DNA of 64,000 bases, taken from contig NZ_JBGJKZ010000002.1 of NCBI RefSeq assembly GCF_041359055.1, forward strand, positions 558,001-622,000, in the 5' to 3' direction. Below, piece after piece: positions 8,362-17,156 of the stretch. The position numbers and the translations under genes are program-made. The DNA is from Paenalcaligenes hominis_A (GTDB lineage: Bacteria > Pseudomonadota > Gammaproteobacteria > Burkholderiales > Burkholderiaceae_B). The stretch's first letter is position 1. Each line of letters opens with the position of its first letter. The notes under the pieces are model-generated. The model did no database searches, was not told the origin of the DNA, and saw nothing but the letters and a program-made list of their open reading frames with translations.

Positions 8362-9393
8362 TTATTTATTTAATAGCTCTTGACGCACAATCTCGGCACC
8401 TGCACTTAGGGCAAAGAGTTTGCCTCGAGCCACATCACGGGGCAAAGGAGCCATACCGCAGTTAGTGCTGGGGTAGAGTTTGTCTGCGTCTACAAACTGT
8501 AGCGCTTTGCGCAAGGTGTTAGCCACTTCCTCGGCTGTTTCTATGGTATGAGTCGCTACATCGATAGCCCCTACCATTACTTTTTTACCACGGATAAGTT
8601 CAATCAAATCCATAGGCACGTGTGAGTTTTGGCACTCTAAGGAAATAATATCAATCTTGGACTGCTGCAGTTTAGGGAAGGACTCTTCGTACTGACGCCA
8701 TTCAGAACCAAGTGTTTTTTTCCAATCGGTGTTGGCTTTAATGCCATAGCCATAACAAATGTGCACGGCTGTTTCACACTTTAAGCCTTCGATAGCACGC
8801 TCTAGGGTGGCAATACCCCAGTCGTTAACCTCATCAAAGAACACATTAAAAGCCGGCTCATCAAATTGAATAATATCAACCCCTGCCGCCTCAAGCTCTT
8901 TGGCTTCCTGATTTAGAATTTTTGCGAATTCCCAGGCTAATTTTTCACGGCTTTTGTAATGGTTGTCGTAAAGCGTATCAATCATGGTCATGGGCCCAGG
9001 CAATGCCCATTTAATAGGCTGCTTGGTTTGCTGACGTAAAAACTTTGCATCCTCAACAAACACAGGCTTAGTCCGTGACACCTCTCCTACAACGGTTGGG
9101 ACGCTAGCATCGTAGCGATCACGAATGCGCACGGTTTCACGCTTTTCAAAATCCACACCATTCAAATGCTCAATAAATGTCGTCACAAAGTGCTGACGCG
9201 TTTGCTCGCCGTCGCTGACAATATCGATACCCGCTAGCTGTTGTTCGTGCAAAGTTAAACGCAATGCATCCTGTTTACCCTCGATTAACTCATCCCCTTC
9301 AAGACGCCATGGAGACCATAAGGTCTCGGGCTGCGCTAGCCAAGAGGGTTTAGGTAAACTACCCGCTGTAGACGTGGGTAACAATTTTTTCAT
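8362..9393 (-). CDS. mesD: Short MetE-like methionine synthase, MesD type
   Basis: A 343-aa homologue of the catalytic half of cobalamin-independent methionine synthase; it lacks the N-terminal folate-binding half of MetE. The MetE zinc ligands are kept: H211 and C213 (VHICYG), E253 (SLECQNSH) and C312 (STNCGMAPLP). The next gene upstream encodes a DUF1852 protein (MesX); this pair defines the MesD family of folate-independent methionine synthases described genetically from bacterial fitness data, reported to need MesX and oxygen. It should methylate homocysteine from an unknown donor. Expressed from the mesX promoter, 27 bases downstream of mesX. Confidence 0.88.
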   Translation of the reverse strand: MKKLLPTSTAGSLPKPSWLAQPETLWSPWRLEGDELIEGKQDALRLTLHEQQLAGIDIVSDGEQTRQHFVTTFIEHLNGVDFEKRETVRIRDRYDASVPTVVGEVSRTKPVFVEDAKFLRQQTKQPIKWALPGPMTMIDTLYDNHYKSREKLAWEFAKILNQEAKELEAAGVDIIQFDEPAFNVFFDEVNDWGIATLERAIEGLKCETAVHICYGYGIKANTDWKKTLGSEWRQYEESFPKLQQSKIDIISLECQNSHVPMDLIELIRGKKVMVGAIDVATHTIETAEEVANTLRKALQFVDADKLYPSTNCGMAPLPRDVARGKLFALSAGAEIVRQELLNK

Positions 9394-9420
9394 AATAAAT
9401 GACCTTGTTGTTTTAGTTGA

Positions 9421-10398
9421 TTAAAGCGCGTAATTAGCAGCCCATTGTTCAAGAATGGCTTGATAGGGTTTGATAAAGTGCTCTTCAGTAAATTTACCCT
9501 GCTCGACCGCAAGCTGGCTTCGTTCCTCTCTATCGTAAACGATTTGCGTCAACGAATGATTGGGGTTTGATAAGCTAGGCTGATAGCGTTTTTGCGCAGC
9601 AGAATTCGCGTTGTAAATCTCAGGACGATAAATTTTTTGGAATGTCTCCATGGTGCTGATTGTACTAATCAGCTCAAGGTTTGTGTAATCATTAAGCAAG
9701 TCGCCTTGGTGATAAAACGCAAATGGCGCAACGCTATTGGGTGGCATAAAATAACGTACCTTTAGGCCCATCTTTTCAAAGTACTGGTCCGTAGAGGAAA
9801 ATTCATTTTGTTGGTATTCCACACCTAAGATAGGGTGCTGGTTGCCTGTCTGATGGTAGATTTTGCTGCAAGCCACACTTAAACAAATTACAGGTGCTTT
9901 ACTAAAATGTTTTTTATAAGCCTCTGAATTTAAAAAGCATTTAAAAATCTTGCCATGTAAATCACCAAAATTTTCAGGTAAGCTAAATTCAGTTTTATTT
10001 TTATTGTGTTCAGGCAACACCACACTGAAATCATAATCGCGCACGTACGAAGAAAAGTTATTGCCTACAATGCCTTCGACACGGGTGTTATTTTTATGAT
10101 CCAAAATATTGGTTTTTAAAACTTCAATGGTAGGAAAAGTGCTGCCATTGCCCTCTACATCGATATCTACCGAAACAATCTCTAATTCAACCGAATACCG
10201 ATCGCCATTTGGGTTATCCCAATTAGCCAGATCATTAAAGCGACTATTGATCATCTTTAAGGTATTGCGTAGGTTTTCTTGACGACTGGCTCCGCGCGCT
10301 AAGTTGGCGAAATTAGTCGTAGCCCGCGTGTTTTTAGAGGGCTCGTAGTTTTCATCAAAGTTGATGTTTTTAATGCTAAATGTGAATGCTTTATTCAT
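9421..10398 (-). CDS. mesX: DUF1852 protein, MesX
   Basis: A 325-aa protein of the DUF1852 family, starting MNKAFTFSIKNINFDENYEP with the conserved RATTNFANLARG near residue 25. It has no recognisable catalytic motif or signal peptide. In other bacteria DUF1852 genes sit next to mesD and are required for its methionine synthase activity; the biochemical role is unknown (supply of the methyl group or redox help have been considered). Here it is the first gene of a mesX-mesD operon and diverges from a MetR-like regulator, strengthening the link to methionine synthesis. Confidence 0.88.
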   Translation of the reverse strand: MNKAFTFSIKNINFDENYEPSKNTRATTNFANLARGASRQENLRNTLKMINSRFNDLANWDNPNGDRYSVELEIVSVDIDVEGNGSTFPTIEVLKTNILDHKNNTRVEGIVGNNFSSYVRDYDFSVVLPEHNKNKTEFSLPENFGDLHGKIFKCFLNSEAYKKHFSKAPVICLSVACSKIYHQTGNQHPILGVEYQQNEFSSTDQYFEKMGLKVRYFMPPNSVAPFAFYHQGDLLNDYTNLELISTISTMETFQKIYRPEIYNANSAAQKRYQPSLSNPNHSLTQIVYDREERSQLAVEQGKFTEEHFIKPYQAILEQWAANYAL

Positions 10399-10699
10399 TG
10401 TGATCTGAAGCCTTAATTTCTGAGATAAAACTGAAATGGAATAATCTGAGTCATCGGCTAGGTGTTAGCCCTGACGTAATAGTTGTATTCATTATTTGGT
10501 GTACGTTCAGGCGTAAAGCCCACCACCTGATCGTAGAAAGCAACGTCACGCCCCCATATTTATCCATCTAGAAGGTGGCTTGTCGTTCTGTACTGCTCTC
10601 AAAAGACAAATGAATAAGTAACGTGTTGTATTGTAGGAAAAGGAATCAATGAAGTAAAATGGCTTTATCTCACTAATCAATGAATTTTACTCACACATC
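10399..10699. promoter_or_regulatory. mesX / metR-like divergent control region
   Basis: About 300 bp without a gene. Near the regulator, AATCAATGAA occurs twice (10644-10653 and 10675-10684, 31 bp apart, about three helical turns), and GTAAAAT (10654-10660) is mirrored by ATTTTAC (10684-10690). These are candidate sites for the LysR-type regulator. No SAM riboswitch could be recognised in the mesX leader. Confidence 0.5.
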
Positions 10700-11590
10700 A
10701 TGTTAGAACGCATTCACCTTCTCGTCATACAACAAGTCGAAAAACAAGGCTCCCTAACGGGTGCAGCAAATGTCCTCCATGTGACGCAATCAGCACTTAG
10801 CCACAGTATGAAAAAACTAGAGCAACAGCTGGGCATAGAAATATGGCGTCGCGAGGGCCGCAGCCTGCAATTAACACAAGCCGGTCACTATTTATTGGCG
10901 GTGGCTAATCGCGTCTTACCGCAATTAGAGCTGGCTGAAGAACAACTGCTTCTGTTCGCCCAAGGACAACGCGGCTCATTACGCATTGGCATGGAATGTC
11001 ACCCCTGCTACCAATGGCTGCTCAAAATCGTTTCCCCTTACTTATGTGCTTGGCCCGATGTAGACGTAGACGTTAAACAAAAATTTCAATTTGGTGGTAT
11101 TGGCGCTTTAATTGGTTATGAGGTTGACCTATTGGTCACCCCAGACCCCGTCTTTAAACCAGGACTACGGTTCGAACCTGTATTTGATTACGAACAAGTG
11201 CTTGTGGTGGCTAAAGACCACCCTCTGGCTAAGCAAAACTATGTCAAACCCCAAGACCTCATCACAGAGGTATTAATTACCTACCCCGTCGATATTGAAC
11301 GCCTAGATGTCTACAACCAGTTTTTACTACCAGCAGGCATCACACCATTACGCCACAAAACCATTGAAACCACCGATATCATGCTGCAAATGGTAGCCAG
11401 CGGCCGTGGCGTCTCTGCCCTACCCCGATGGCTGGTTGAGGAATACGCCCACAAACTTGCCATCGTCCCATTAAGCCTAGGTACTGACGGTATCGCCAAG
11501 CATATTTATCTCGGTACCCGAGAAACCGACCACAACATTCAGTACTTACAAGCTTTTGTTGAACTAGCTCGTACTACATCTTTGGAATAA
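10700..11590 (+). CDS. LysR-family regulator, MetR-like
   Basis: A 296-aa LysR-type regulator: N-terminal winged HTH (residues about 5-64, with TGAANVLHVTQSALSHSMKKLE) and a periplasmic-binding-protein-like effector domain. Several stretches match MetR, the homocysteine-responsive activator of metE: GMECHPCYQW (about 98-107), YPVDIERLDVYNQFLLPAGI and QMVASGRGVSALPRWLVE. It diverges from mesX, so it most likely activates mesXD in response to homocysteine. True metR orthology is inferred from these motifs and context. Confidence 0.85.
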   Translation: MLERIHLLVIQQVEKQGSLTGAANVLHVTQSALSHSMKKLEQQLGIEIWRREGRSLQLTQAGHYLLAVANRVLPQLELAEEQLLLFAQGQRGSLRIGMECHPCYQWLLKIVSPYLCAWPDVDVDVKQKFQFGGIGALIGYEVDLLVTPDPVFKPGLRFEPVFDYEQVLVVAKDHPLAKQNYVKPQDLITEVLITYPVDIERLDVYNQFLLPAGITPLRHKTIETTDIMLQMVASGRGVSALPRWLVEEYAHKLAIVPLSLGTDGIAKHIYLGTRETDHNIQYLQAFVELARTTSLE

Positions 11591-11783
11591 AAACGAGGAC
11601 AAGTGTGTAAACCCTAATGCTGGAAGCAAAGCAGAAGCTAACTTGCTTAGCTCTGGGCTTACGATTAGGTAGTAAGGTATAGACTTTGACCGAGGCATCA
11701 CGATTTGCTAGAGCTAGCAAGCTTTAATGCCAGGCTCAAACGGGGCTTGGTACTTCTTTTAGTTGCTAGGGATTGCTAAACAT

Positions 11784-11820
11784 AAAAAAGCCCGCAATTA
11801 CGCGGGCTTAGTGGCTTTTT
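11784..11820. terminator. Intrinsic terminator (guaA-type copy) closing the island
   Basis: AAGCCCGC-AATTAC-GCGGGCTT with six A before it gives a T-tailed terminator on the minus strand; AAAAAGCC...GGCTTTTT also makes it a terminator on the plus strand. It is an exact copy of the terminator after guaA at 23792-23828. Confidence 0.85.
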
Positions 11821-11868
11821 ATGCCTTAGGCTGCTGGACTATTTCAGGCGCGGGATTATTCCCACTCA
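11784..11868. repeat. Left attachment-site direct repeat (guaA 3' end remnant)
   Basis: An 85-bp segment equal in length to 23792-23876. The first 42 bp (11784-11825, containing the guaA terminator) and the last 19 bp (11850-11868, the final guaA codons and stop) are identical; the 24 bp between them differ. The two copies are exactly 12,008 bp apart, marking the ends of an element inserted at the guaA 3' end. Confidence 0.88.
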
Positions 11869-12136
11869 GTCATAAACAAATAGAAAAAACCAAATGAGAA
11901 CAAAAGCTTACTTATTTCCAATTATCTAATACCATGAAAAAGACCATGTTCAGATTTTTTGGCATCTACCATACCTGCCTACCTACCTCCAGCGGCCCCA
12001 TGCTTTAGTACCCCACCACCTTGGTATCCTGGGCGCAGCTCTCCGTAGTTAACGGTCTTACGACAAGCATGCAAGTCCCAGCATTCTCGGGATTGGAGCG
12101 GCGGAAGTTCGGATAGAGTTGGCTGTTACCTTAGCT

Positions 12137-15100
12137 TCATTCAAATCGCTGTTCGCGTTCCTCATCCTCTTGCTGTTCGCGTACTTTTTCATGCTCGATC
12201 CACTTAACCAGTTTTGCAGACACCGATTTCGCAGCTACAGCGATCTCCGCACTCTCATGTTCAACCAACCCACCAATTGCATCTGCACGGGGTTGCATCA
12301 CGTTCACTCGGCTACCAGACCAAGATGAAGGTGTGACACGCTCGGCGAATGCCTCCAAGACGGCTTCTGGCTCAGGAGAAGCTTCAAGCAGCCTGACCGC
12401 TGACTCCGACATCGTAACTGCTCCCTGATCTCCATTCTTTGACCAAAGACTGATACCCGCTGCGACAGAAGCCCATACACTGGTATCGCTTCTGGCACGG
12501 CACCACTCAATCAAAACGTCCACATCGATTTTAGCGAGAGGAGACCGGCGTAAGCCACCATGGCGAATAAAGAACAGTCGTCGATGTTGTTGTTCTTCAG
12601 TGCCCTCAAAAATGCGATTGAGAAATGCTTCCGGCATCAACGTGGCGGTCGTTTGAATGGCACTTTCAAATGCATGAATATAGCCATAGTGCTCATCAAC
12701 AAAAGCTAAGATAGTGTCCAGCCACTCTAGCTTTTCGGTCTCGTTGCCATCGAAGCGCAACGCGGCACCGATGACGCACTCCATGTGATGCTCCCCAATC
12801 CCTCCGGGGTCACTGTGATCTCTTTGGAACCTCTGGATCGCTGCTCTTAGGCCGACCAGCCGAAGGGCTGAACCAAGTGTATCCACAGCTCCCTCTTTGC
12901 CATGTAGCTTCATGCTTAGGGCATCCAAAACCACGTCATCGCCGTTCGGTTTACTCAGAAGTCGCTGAGCAAGATCAAGAACACGGACTTCAGGCAAGTC
13001 AGCATACGCGTCCCGCCACAGGATTGCTCCATACATCCACGCACGAGTGTCAGGATCATCCAGAAGCGCCATACAACGATCTAAGTCAGTTTCTGTAAAC
13101 TCCCGCCAGGGATGCAAACCAACCAATACGTGTCGAAGTTCAGGATGCTGTGCGCACTTGTCGAGTAGCTCTTGGGCTAGTAATGGGTTGATAGAGTCTG
13201 CCTCTTCGATGAAGCCGCCAAAGACTGCAAAGTTCTTGTTGACTTCAGGCTGCAATTCCAGTTGATCGACGAGTTGCTGCCAGCAAACTCGCATGTCATG
13301 TGCCCCCTTCGCTAATCCCCTCCCGAATGCAGTGCGATGGGGTGCCCAATCGTTGGAAAACAGGCCGGGACCCAACTCGTCGAGTTCATAATCTGATACC
13401 GCGAAGTCCTCTCCCAATCGGAGCGCCTTGGCTTCAAGTCGCGTTTCAGCTTCGCGATACTTGTTGGCGTCGTCATGATCAAAGTCGGCGTCTAGCACCC
13501 AATGGTCGCCTCCTACGCTCAGCACATATACCATTATTGTAGGAACCAAGTCATGGGGTTCCAACTCCCTCTCTAATGCGGCAAGATTGTCCGGCAGTGG
13601 CTCGGAATCGTCCTCATCTTTGCGCTTGGTGTAGTCGAAATAGATTGTTGAACGAACGGCTTTCCAACCTTCGCCCCAACACTGGTAAGCATGTAACTCG
13701 CGAGCCGCATCGACGAGTTTGTCCCTTATCGCTTCTTGATGCCACATCCCTCGAAACTTGTTCGCCAGGGTCAGCCGTGCAGGCCCTTCAAGATCAGGAT
13801 CGCCGGAGGTTCCCAATCGCACCGCAACGTCGATAAAGGCGCTACGCCACTCTACAAGTTCATCGTGGTTGGGTTGGAGTCCAATGTCTCTCGGACGAGC
13901 ACCAAACTCGTTCACCCCGAAACCCGTCCACGGCGGCCCATCGAGGGCAGCCGCCAGCATCTTGGAGCCCAGCGATCTGCGTCCAGCCACGCCTGATGAA
14001 AGGCATTCGTTCATGATCGCAATGCGCTGACCTAAAGAGGCATGTGTGCCAGACAGGTAAGCTTGGAAAAACCTCGTGATCATCTCCCGAACAGAGTTGT
14101 AGTTGTTGTCCTCATCTTCGTGGTCCGCCACGCGGATCAGAAGCCTGAGGCAACGCTCAAAGGCGCCCGGCTCGTATGCCAATGACTGCAAAAGATTGAG
14201 AATGGTCGTCCGCCGTGGATTGACACGCGGTTTCATTCCCTCGAAATCGGGTGAGGTAAGCTCGGCTTCGAGCCTATCAAGCAGTGCTCCAGGCGCAACC
14301 GGGCCGACATAGTCCAACATTCGTAGCGCCATATCCCCCAACTCTAAAATCCGCCCTAACAGCCCATCTGGCTGGAGCCAAGCTTCAACGAGATCTGTCG
14401 CCACTGGATGATCGTGCAACAGCCCAAGCCTGTGTGCAAACGACATTAGCAAGCGCTGACGACCAGATGCTTCAAAGGTCGCCCTGAGTTGATCAACAGG
14501 GATACTATCAAGTGCCGATGCTGCCAGCTTGTTCGCAATGGCATGGGGCAGGATGGCCCGCCAATGAGCTCGCTTCTGCACAACATGGCGACCCACCAGT
14601 CTGCTGACGGATCGAAACAACTGTCTCGGGGAATGCCCCGAGATCGAGCCTAAAATTTCCAACTCATTTTGATCGACCTCAGAGCTTGAAACGGAGAACG
14701 AATACACCAGCGATAATATTTCAGCCTGTTCCCGAAGATCATCGTCCGCATGATTACGCTGCTCAAACAAGCGGTTAAACAACTGCGCGTCAGAAAGCTG
14801 AGCCAAGCTCTCACCTTTCTCTACCCTCTCAGCGATTGCCAGGGATACTCTCGCATTCCCATCAGCAAACTCTGCTATCCGGCGTGCGTTGTTCTGACCG
14901 ATGTCAGGGAAGCGACGATTCAGAAGCTGCTCGGCCACCTCCGGGCCGACTGCCTCTATCTGGATTACCTCCGTTGTTTGAGGCTTGTCGTCTCTAATGT
15001 CATACTCAACGGTGATGAGCCTTACATCACCGCCTGAGGTTGATACCTTGCTTGCCAGCGCAGAATGAAGATCTGATGGGCAATTATCGAGGATCATGAC

Positions 15101-15988
15101 GGCGCGGCGGCCCTCAGCGATAAGCCTGTCCAGCATTGCTGTTGCCGAAGGGTCCGGTTCAGCACCCGTATCGACATACACAGCTACGGTCCGGTCGAGG
15201 GCATGTGCGCCAACCTTTTCGTCGAAAAGAGCCTGCACAATTCTGGTCTTCCCGACGCCGGATAAACCCGTGATGCGGACGGCCTTATTCGTAGACCGAA
15301 TGAGGTCCCGCATTGATTCAATTGCATCTTCTATGCTGAGCTTCTGGCCCTTCCCTGATGGCAGCATGACCGTCACGCCTGGGGCCGAAATTAGCGTATC
15401 CTCAGCACCTTGAGGTGGGTTGCTCCAAGAACCGTATGGCTGCCAACCAGAGTATCCTTGGCCGAGTTTTCGTTTTGCCCACAGCAGGACTGACGGGTGC
15501 TGACGCAGCCATTGAGCAAGCTTCGAGCGGTCGTAGAAGTCTAGGTGGATAACAGCATTGTTGGGATCAACCTTGACGGCATCCCGCATCGCTCCAACGC
15601 GTTCCGCTTTCATAGGAGGCGAACAATCATCATCCAAGCTGACAATTATGTAGCTCCCTCCTTTCGAAGCCTGATCTGAGATAGCCACTGACAACTCTCC
15701 GCCCGTGATCATTTCATTCGTGATTCTCCCCTTCGGCATCGAGTGTTTCTTAGCCTGAAAGATCGTATCAGGCCTTGCAAGAAACCCTGTACTCAGGGTA
15801 TCGACAGGAATCTGAACGTGGATATCAATTCCGTCATCAGGGGCATTGATTGAACCTGACCATCTGACCCATGCAGGACTATGTCCTTGCGCTGCCACTT
15901 CGGCCTCAGCGAGGCGAGCAATCAGCTCTTCTAGTTGACTGTCGGACAGCCGGAGTAATTCGTCTTTCTCGATATCAAAGATTGACAC
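12137..15988 (-). CDS. PD-(D/E)xK nuclease-STAND NTPase fusion, putative defence protein
   Basis: A 1283-aa protein. Residues about 1-175 resemble a restriction-endonuclease fold: WSGSINAPDDGIDIHVQ (Asp 52/55) followed by TIFQAKKH (Q78-A-K80) gives the D...QxK spacing of PD-(D/E)xK nucleases. An NTPase follows: Walker A GLSGVGKT (241-248), Walker B AVMILD (296-301), and DGNARVSLAIAE (about 376) resembling the GxP-type motif of STAND ATPases. The remaining 850 residues look alpha-helical, suited to sensing. This layout is that of Avs-like anti-phage proteins, but I cannot place it in a named family. Start is GTG with GAGGTGAATC upstream. It stands alone and is GC-richer than its surroundings. 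Defence function is inferred. Confidence 0.75.
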   Translation of the reverse strand: MSIFDIEKDELLRLSDSQLEELIARLAEAEVAAQGHSPAWVRWSGSINAPDDGIDIHVQIPVDTLSTGFLARPDTIFQAKKHSMPKGRITNEMITGGELSVAISDQASKGGSYIIVSLDDDCSPPMKAERVGAMRDAVKVDPNNAVIHLDFYDRSKLAQWLRQHPSVLLWAKRKLGQGYSGWQPYGSWSNPPQGAEDTLISAPGVTVMLPSGKGQKLSIEDAIESMRDLIRSTNKAVRITGLSGVGKTRIVQALFDEKVGAHALDRTVAVYVDTGAEPDPSATAMLDRLIAEGRRAVMILDNCPSDLHSALASKVSTSGGDVRLITVEYDIRDDKPQTTEVIQIEAVGPEVAEQLLNRRFPDIGQNNARRIAEFADGNARVSLAIAERVEKGESLAQLSDAQLFNRLFEQRNHADDDLREQAEILSLVYSFSVSSSEVDQNELEILGSISGHSPRQLFRSVSRLVGRHVVQKRAHWRAILPHAIANKLAASALDSIPVDQLRATFEASGRQRLLMSFAHRLGLLHDHPVATDLVEAWLQPDGLLGRILELGDMALRMLDYVGPVAPGALLDRLEAELTSPDFEGMKPRVNPRRTTILNLLQSLAYEPGAFERCLRLLIRVADHEDEDNNYNSVREMITRFFQAYLSGTHASLGQRIAIMNECLSSGVAGRRSLGSKMLAAALDGPPWTGFGVNEFGARPRDIGLQPNHDELVEWRSAFIDVAVRLGTSGDPDLEGPARLTLANKFRGMWHQEAIRDKLVDAARELHAYQCWGEGWKAVRSTIYFDYTKRKDEDDSEPLPDNLAALERELEPHDLVPTIMVYVLSVGGDHWVLDADFDHDDANKYREAETRLEAKALRLGEDFAVSDYELDELGPGLFSNDWAPHRTAFGRGLAKGAHDMRVCWQQLVDQLELQPEVNKNFAVFGGFIEEADSINPLLAQELLDKCAQHPELRHVLVGLHPWREFTETDLDRCMALLDDPDTRAWMYGAILWRDAYADLPEVRVLDLAQRLLSKPNGDDVVLDALSMKLHGKEGAVDTLGSALRLVGLRAAIQRFQRDHSDPGGIGEHHMECVIGAALRFDGNETEKLEWLDTILAFVDEHYGYIHAFESAIQTTATLMPEAFLNRIFEGTEEQQHRRLFFIRHGGLRRSPLAKIDVDVLIEWCRARSDTSVWASVAAGISLWSKNGDQGAVTMSESAVRLLEASPEPEAVLEAFAERVTPSSWSGSRVNVMQPRADAIGGLVEHESAEIAVAAKSVSAKLVKWIEHEKVREQQEDEEREQRFE

Positions 15989-16141
15989 GATTCACCTCAG
16001 TTGAAAATATTGCTGTTATACCCACAGAGGTAATCCAACGATCCTGCAACAGGCTGGCCTCCATTAAACCCCGACCCAAGCGGACTGCTTCACCCTGTCA
16101 GTACAGCCAACCTCTAGCGACCGTTAGATCATCAAAATTCC

Positions 16142-16345
16142 TCATTGACGCGGCGCAACTGCGCCGACGTGCTTGTAAAGCGTGGTTCGTGATACATCAT
16201 ATCTACGTGCCGCCTCGACCACCTGAATATCTGGATCACGCAACAGGGCCTTGATCTCTCGCACCTGCTGCTTAAGCGCATCGTGCTGCATATCCACATG
16301 CTGGTCGTCCGTCGAAACACGGGAGTACCCAATGCATTGATTCAT
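16142..16345 (-). pseudogene. Serine recombinase (resolvase) remnant with core deleted
   Basis: A 67-aa frame starting MNQCIGYSRVSTDDQHVDMQ, the N-terminus of a TnpR/Hin-type serine recombinase including the nucleophile Ser region, which runs directly into the C-terminal HTH (VVEAARRYDVSRTTLYKHVG). The roughly 100 residues of catalytic core between them are missing, in frame, so it cannot be an active recombinase. It probably marks a decayed Tn3-type transposon beside the NTPase gene. 16346-16550 shows no gene. Confidence 0.75.
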
Positions 16346-16550
16346 GAACATTTTCGACATTGAAAACTTGACAGGTATGTTAACAGCCCGGTTATGCCAA
16401 GAAATAGGGAAACGAATTCCGCACGCCTGTTCAAAAAACCACCGTTTGCTGAACACGCATTAACTGTTACTTATATACAAACTATTTTCTTTTTGGTGCC
16501 TCTTCCCTCTCCATAAATCCCTACCCTGGTCAAAAGCTATCAACTAGGGG

Positions 16551-16594
16551 TTTTATAAGTTTTAAAGAGTTTTAACAGTTTTATCTGTGGACAA
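16551..16594. other. Candidate replication origin: AT-rich repeats and DnaA-box-like site
   Basis: AGTTTTA occurs three times (16558, 16568 and 16577), about one helical turn apart, followed by TGTGGACAA (16586-16594), one mismatch from the reverse DnaA box TGTGGATAA. Iterons follow 45 bp later. The order (melting repeats, DnaA box, iterons) is that of iteron plasmid origins. Confidence 0.6.
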
Positions 16595-16639
16595 CCCGAA
16601 AAACACATTTAAAACCAATGCATTGCAAGCTCCCTTGGT

Positions 16640-16714
16640 CCCCAATGTACGGGTTTTAGCCCCTAATGTACGGAAAACAGCCCCCAATGTACGCGCTTTG
16701 GTCCCTAATGTACG
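16640..16714 (+). repeat. Four iterons at exact 21-bp spacing
   Basis: CCC(C/T)AATGTACG occurs four times, ending at 16651, 16672, 16693 and 16714. The exact 21-bp period (two helical turns) puts all copies on one face of the DNA, as for Rep-binding iterons. A short frame translating them as repeated PNVR units is an artefact of the period. Two inverted copies lie at 17709-17741. Confidence 0.85.
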
Positions 16715-16781
16715 GATCATTCACACAACTAAAACACTCGAGTTAGTCCGCATAACCAGGCTTAACTCTCTCTAAACCACC

Positions 16782-17156
16782 TCAAAAACGCGGGCCCTTT
16801 AAGGCCTTGCTCATCAAGTCCATCATTTTCTTTTGAAGCAATCGAAAATCATTCATCAATACCTCAACCGAATGTGCCGAAGCGCCATGACCACGCTTTT
16901 CCCGCAACCAGAGTTTCAACAAGCCTGCCACCCTACCCAGATCTCCATTCACTTTCACCATGTCCGTCACAGCGTGCAGGTCTAAAACAGAACGTACTTT
17001 CTGATTCAAGGCAATCGCTCGCAGAAAGGCAGACATTGATAAGCCTGACATCTTTGCCTTTTCTTGAATTTCTGACATTTCTTCTGACGTTACAAAAACT
17101 TTGATGTACTTCCCCCTTGGTCTTGTGCCATAGGTTCCACTTCTTTTTTCTTCCAT
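16782..17156 (-). CDS. TraJ/MobC-like relaxosome accessory protein
   Basis: A 124-aa basic DNA-binding protein. The stretch YIKVFVTSEEMSEIQEKAKM followed by GLSMSAFLRAIAL is a ribbon-helix-helix-type domain, and VNGDLGRVAGLLKLWL (about residues 68-83) matches the signature of RP4 TraJ and related MobC proteins, which bind oriT and recruit the relaxase. ATG 17156 is chosen over the longer frame because of GAGGAAAAC before it. No relaxase gene follows, so it would need a partner from another element. The palindrome-rich DNA just upstream is the candidate oriT. Confidence 0.8.
   Translation of the reverse strand: MEEKRSGTYGTRPRGKYIKVFVTSEEMSEIQEKAKMSGLSMSAFLRAIALNQKVRSVLDLHAVTDMVKVNGDLGRVAGLLKLWLREKRGHGASAHSVEVLMNDFRLLQKKMMDLMSKALKGPRF

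Larger units (their letters stand above)
11591..12136. other. Intergenic region spanning the left island boundary
   Basis: 546 bp. 11591-11783 shows no gene. 11784-11868 is the left copy of the island direct repeat, including a bidirectional terminator. 11869-12136 is island DNA with no gene that I could support. Confidence 0.6.

Noticed and set aside
10399..10699. A SAM or cobalamin riboswitch before mesX
   Set aside because: The leader was read for known SAM-I, SAM-II and B12 box patterns and none was recognised.
11869..12136. A possible truncated transposase between the left att and the NTPase gene
   Set aside because: Frames on both strands gave short peptides without a recognisable motif.
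12877..15413. Many rightward frames of 70-105 codons opposite the large NTPase gene
   Set aside because: They are antisense shadows of a GC-rich coding frame; none has a domain or ribosome site.
16587..16775. A 62-aa frame with repeated PNVR units
   Set aside because: It is the translation of 21-bp iterons, whose period is a multiple of three; no ribosome site or family supports it.
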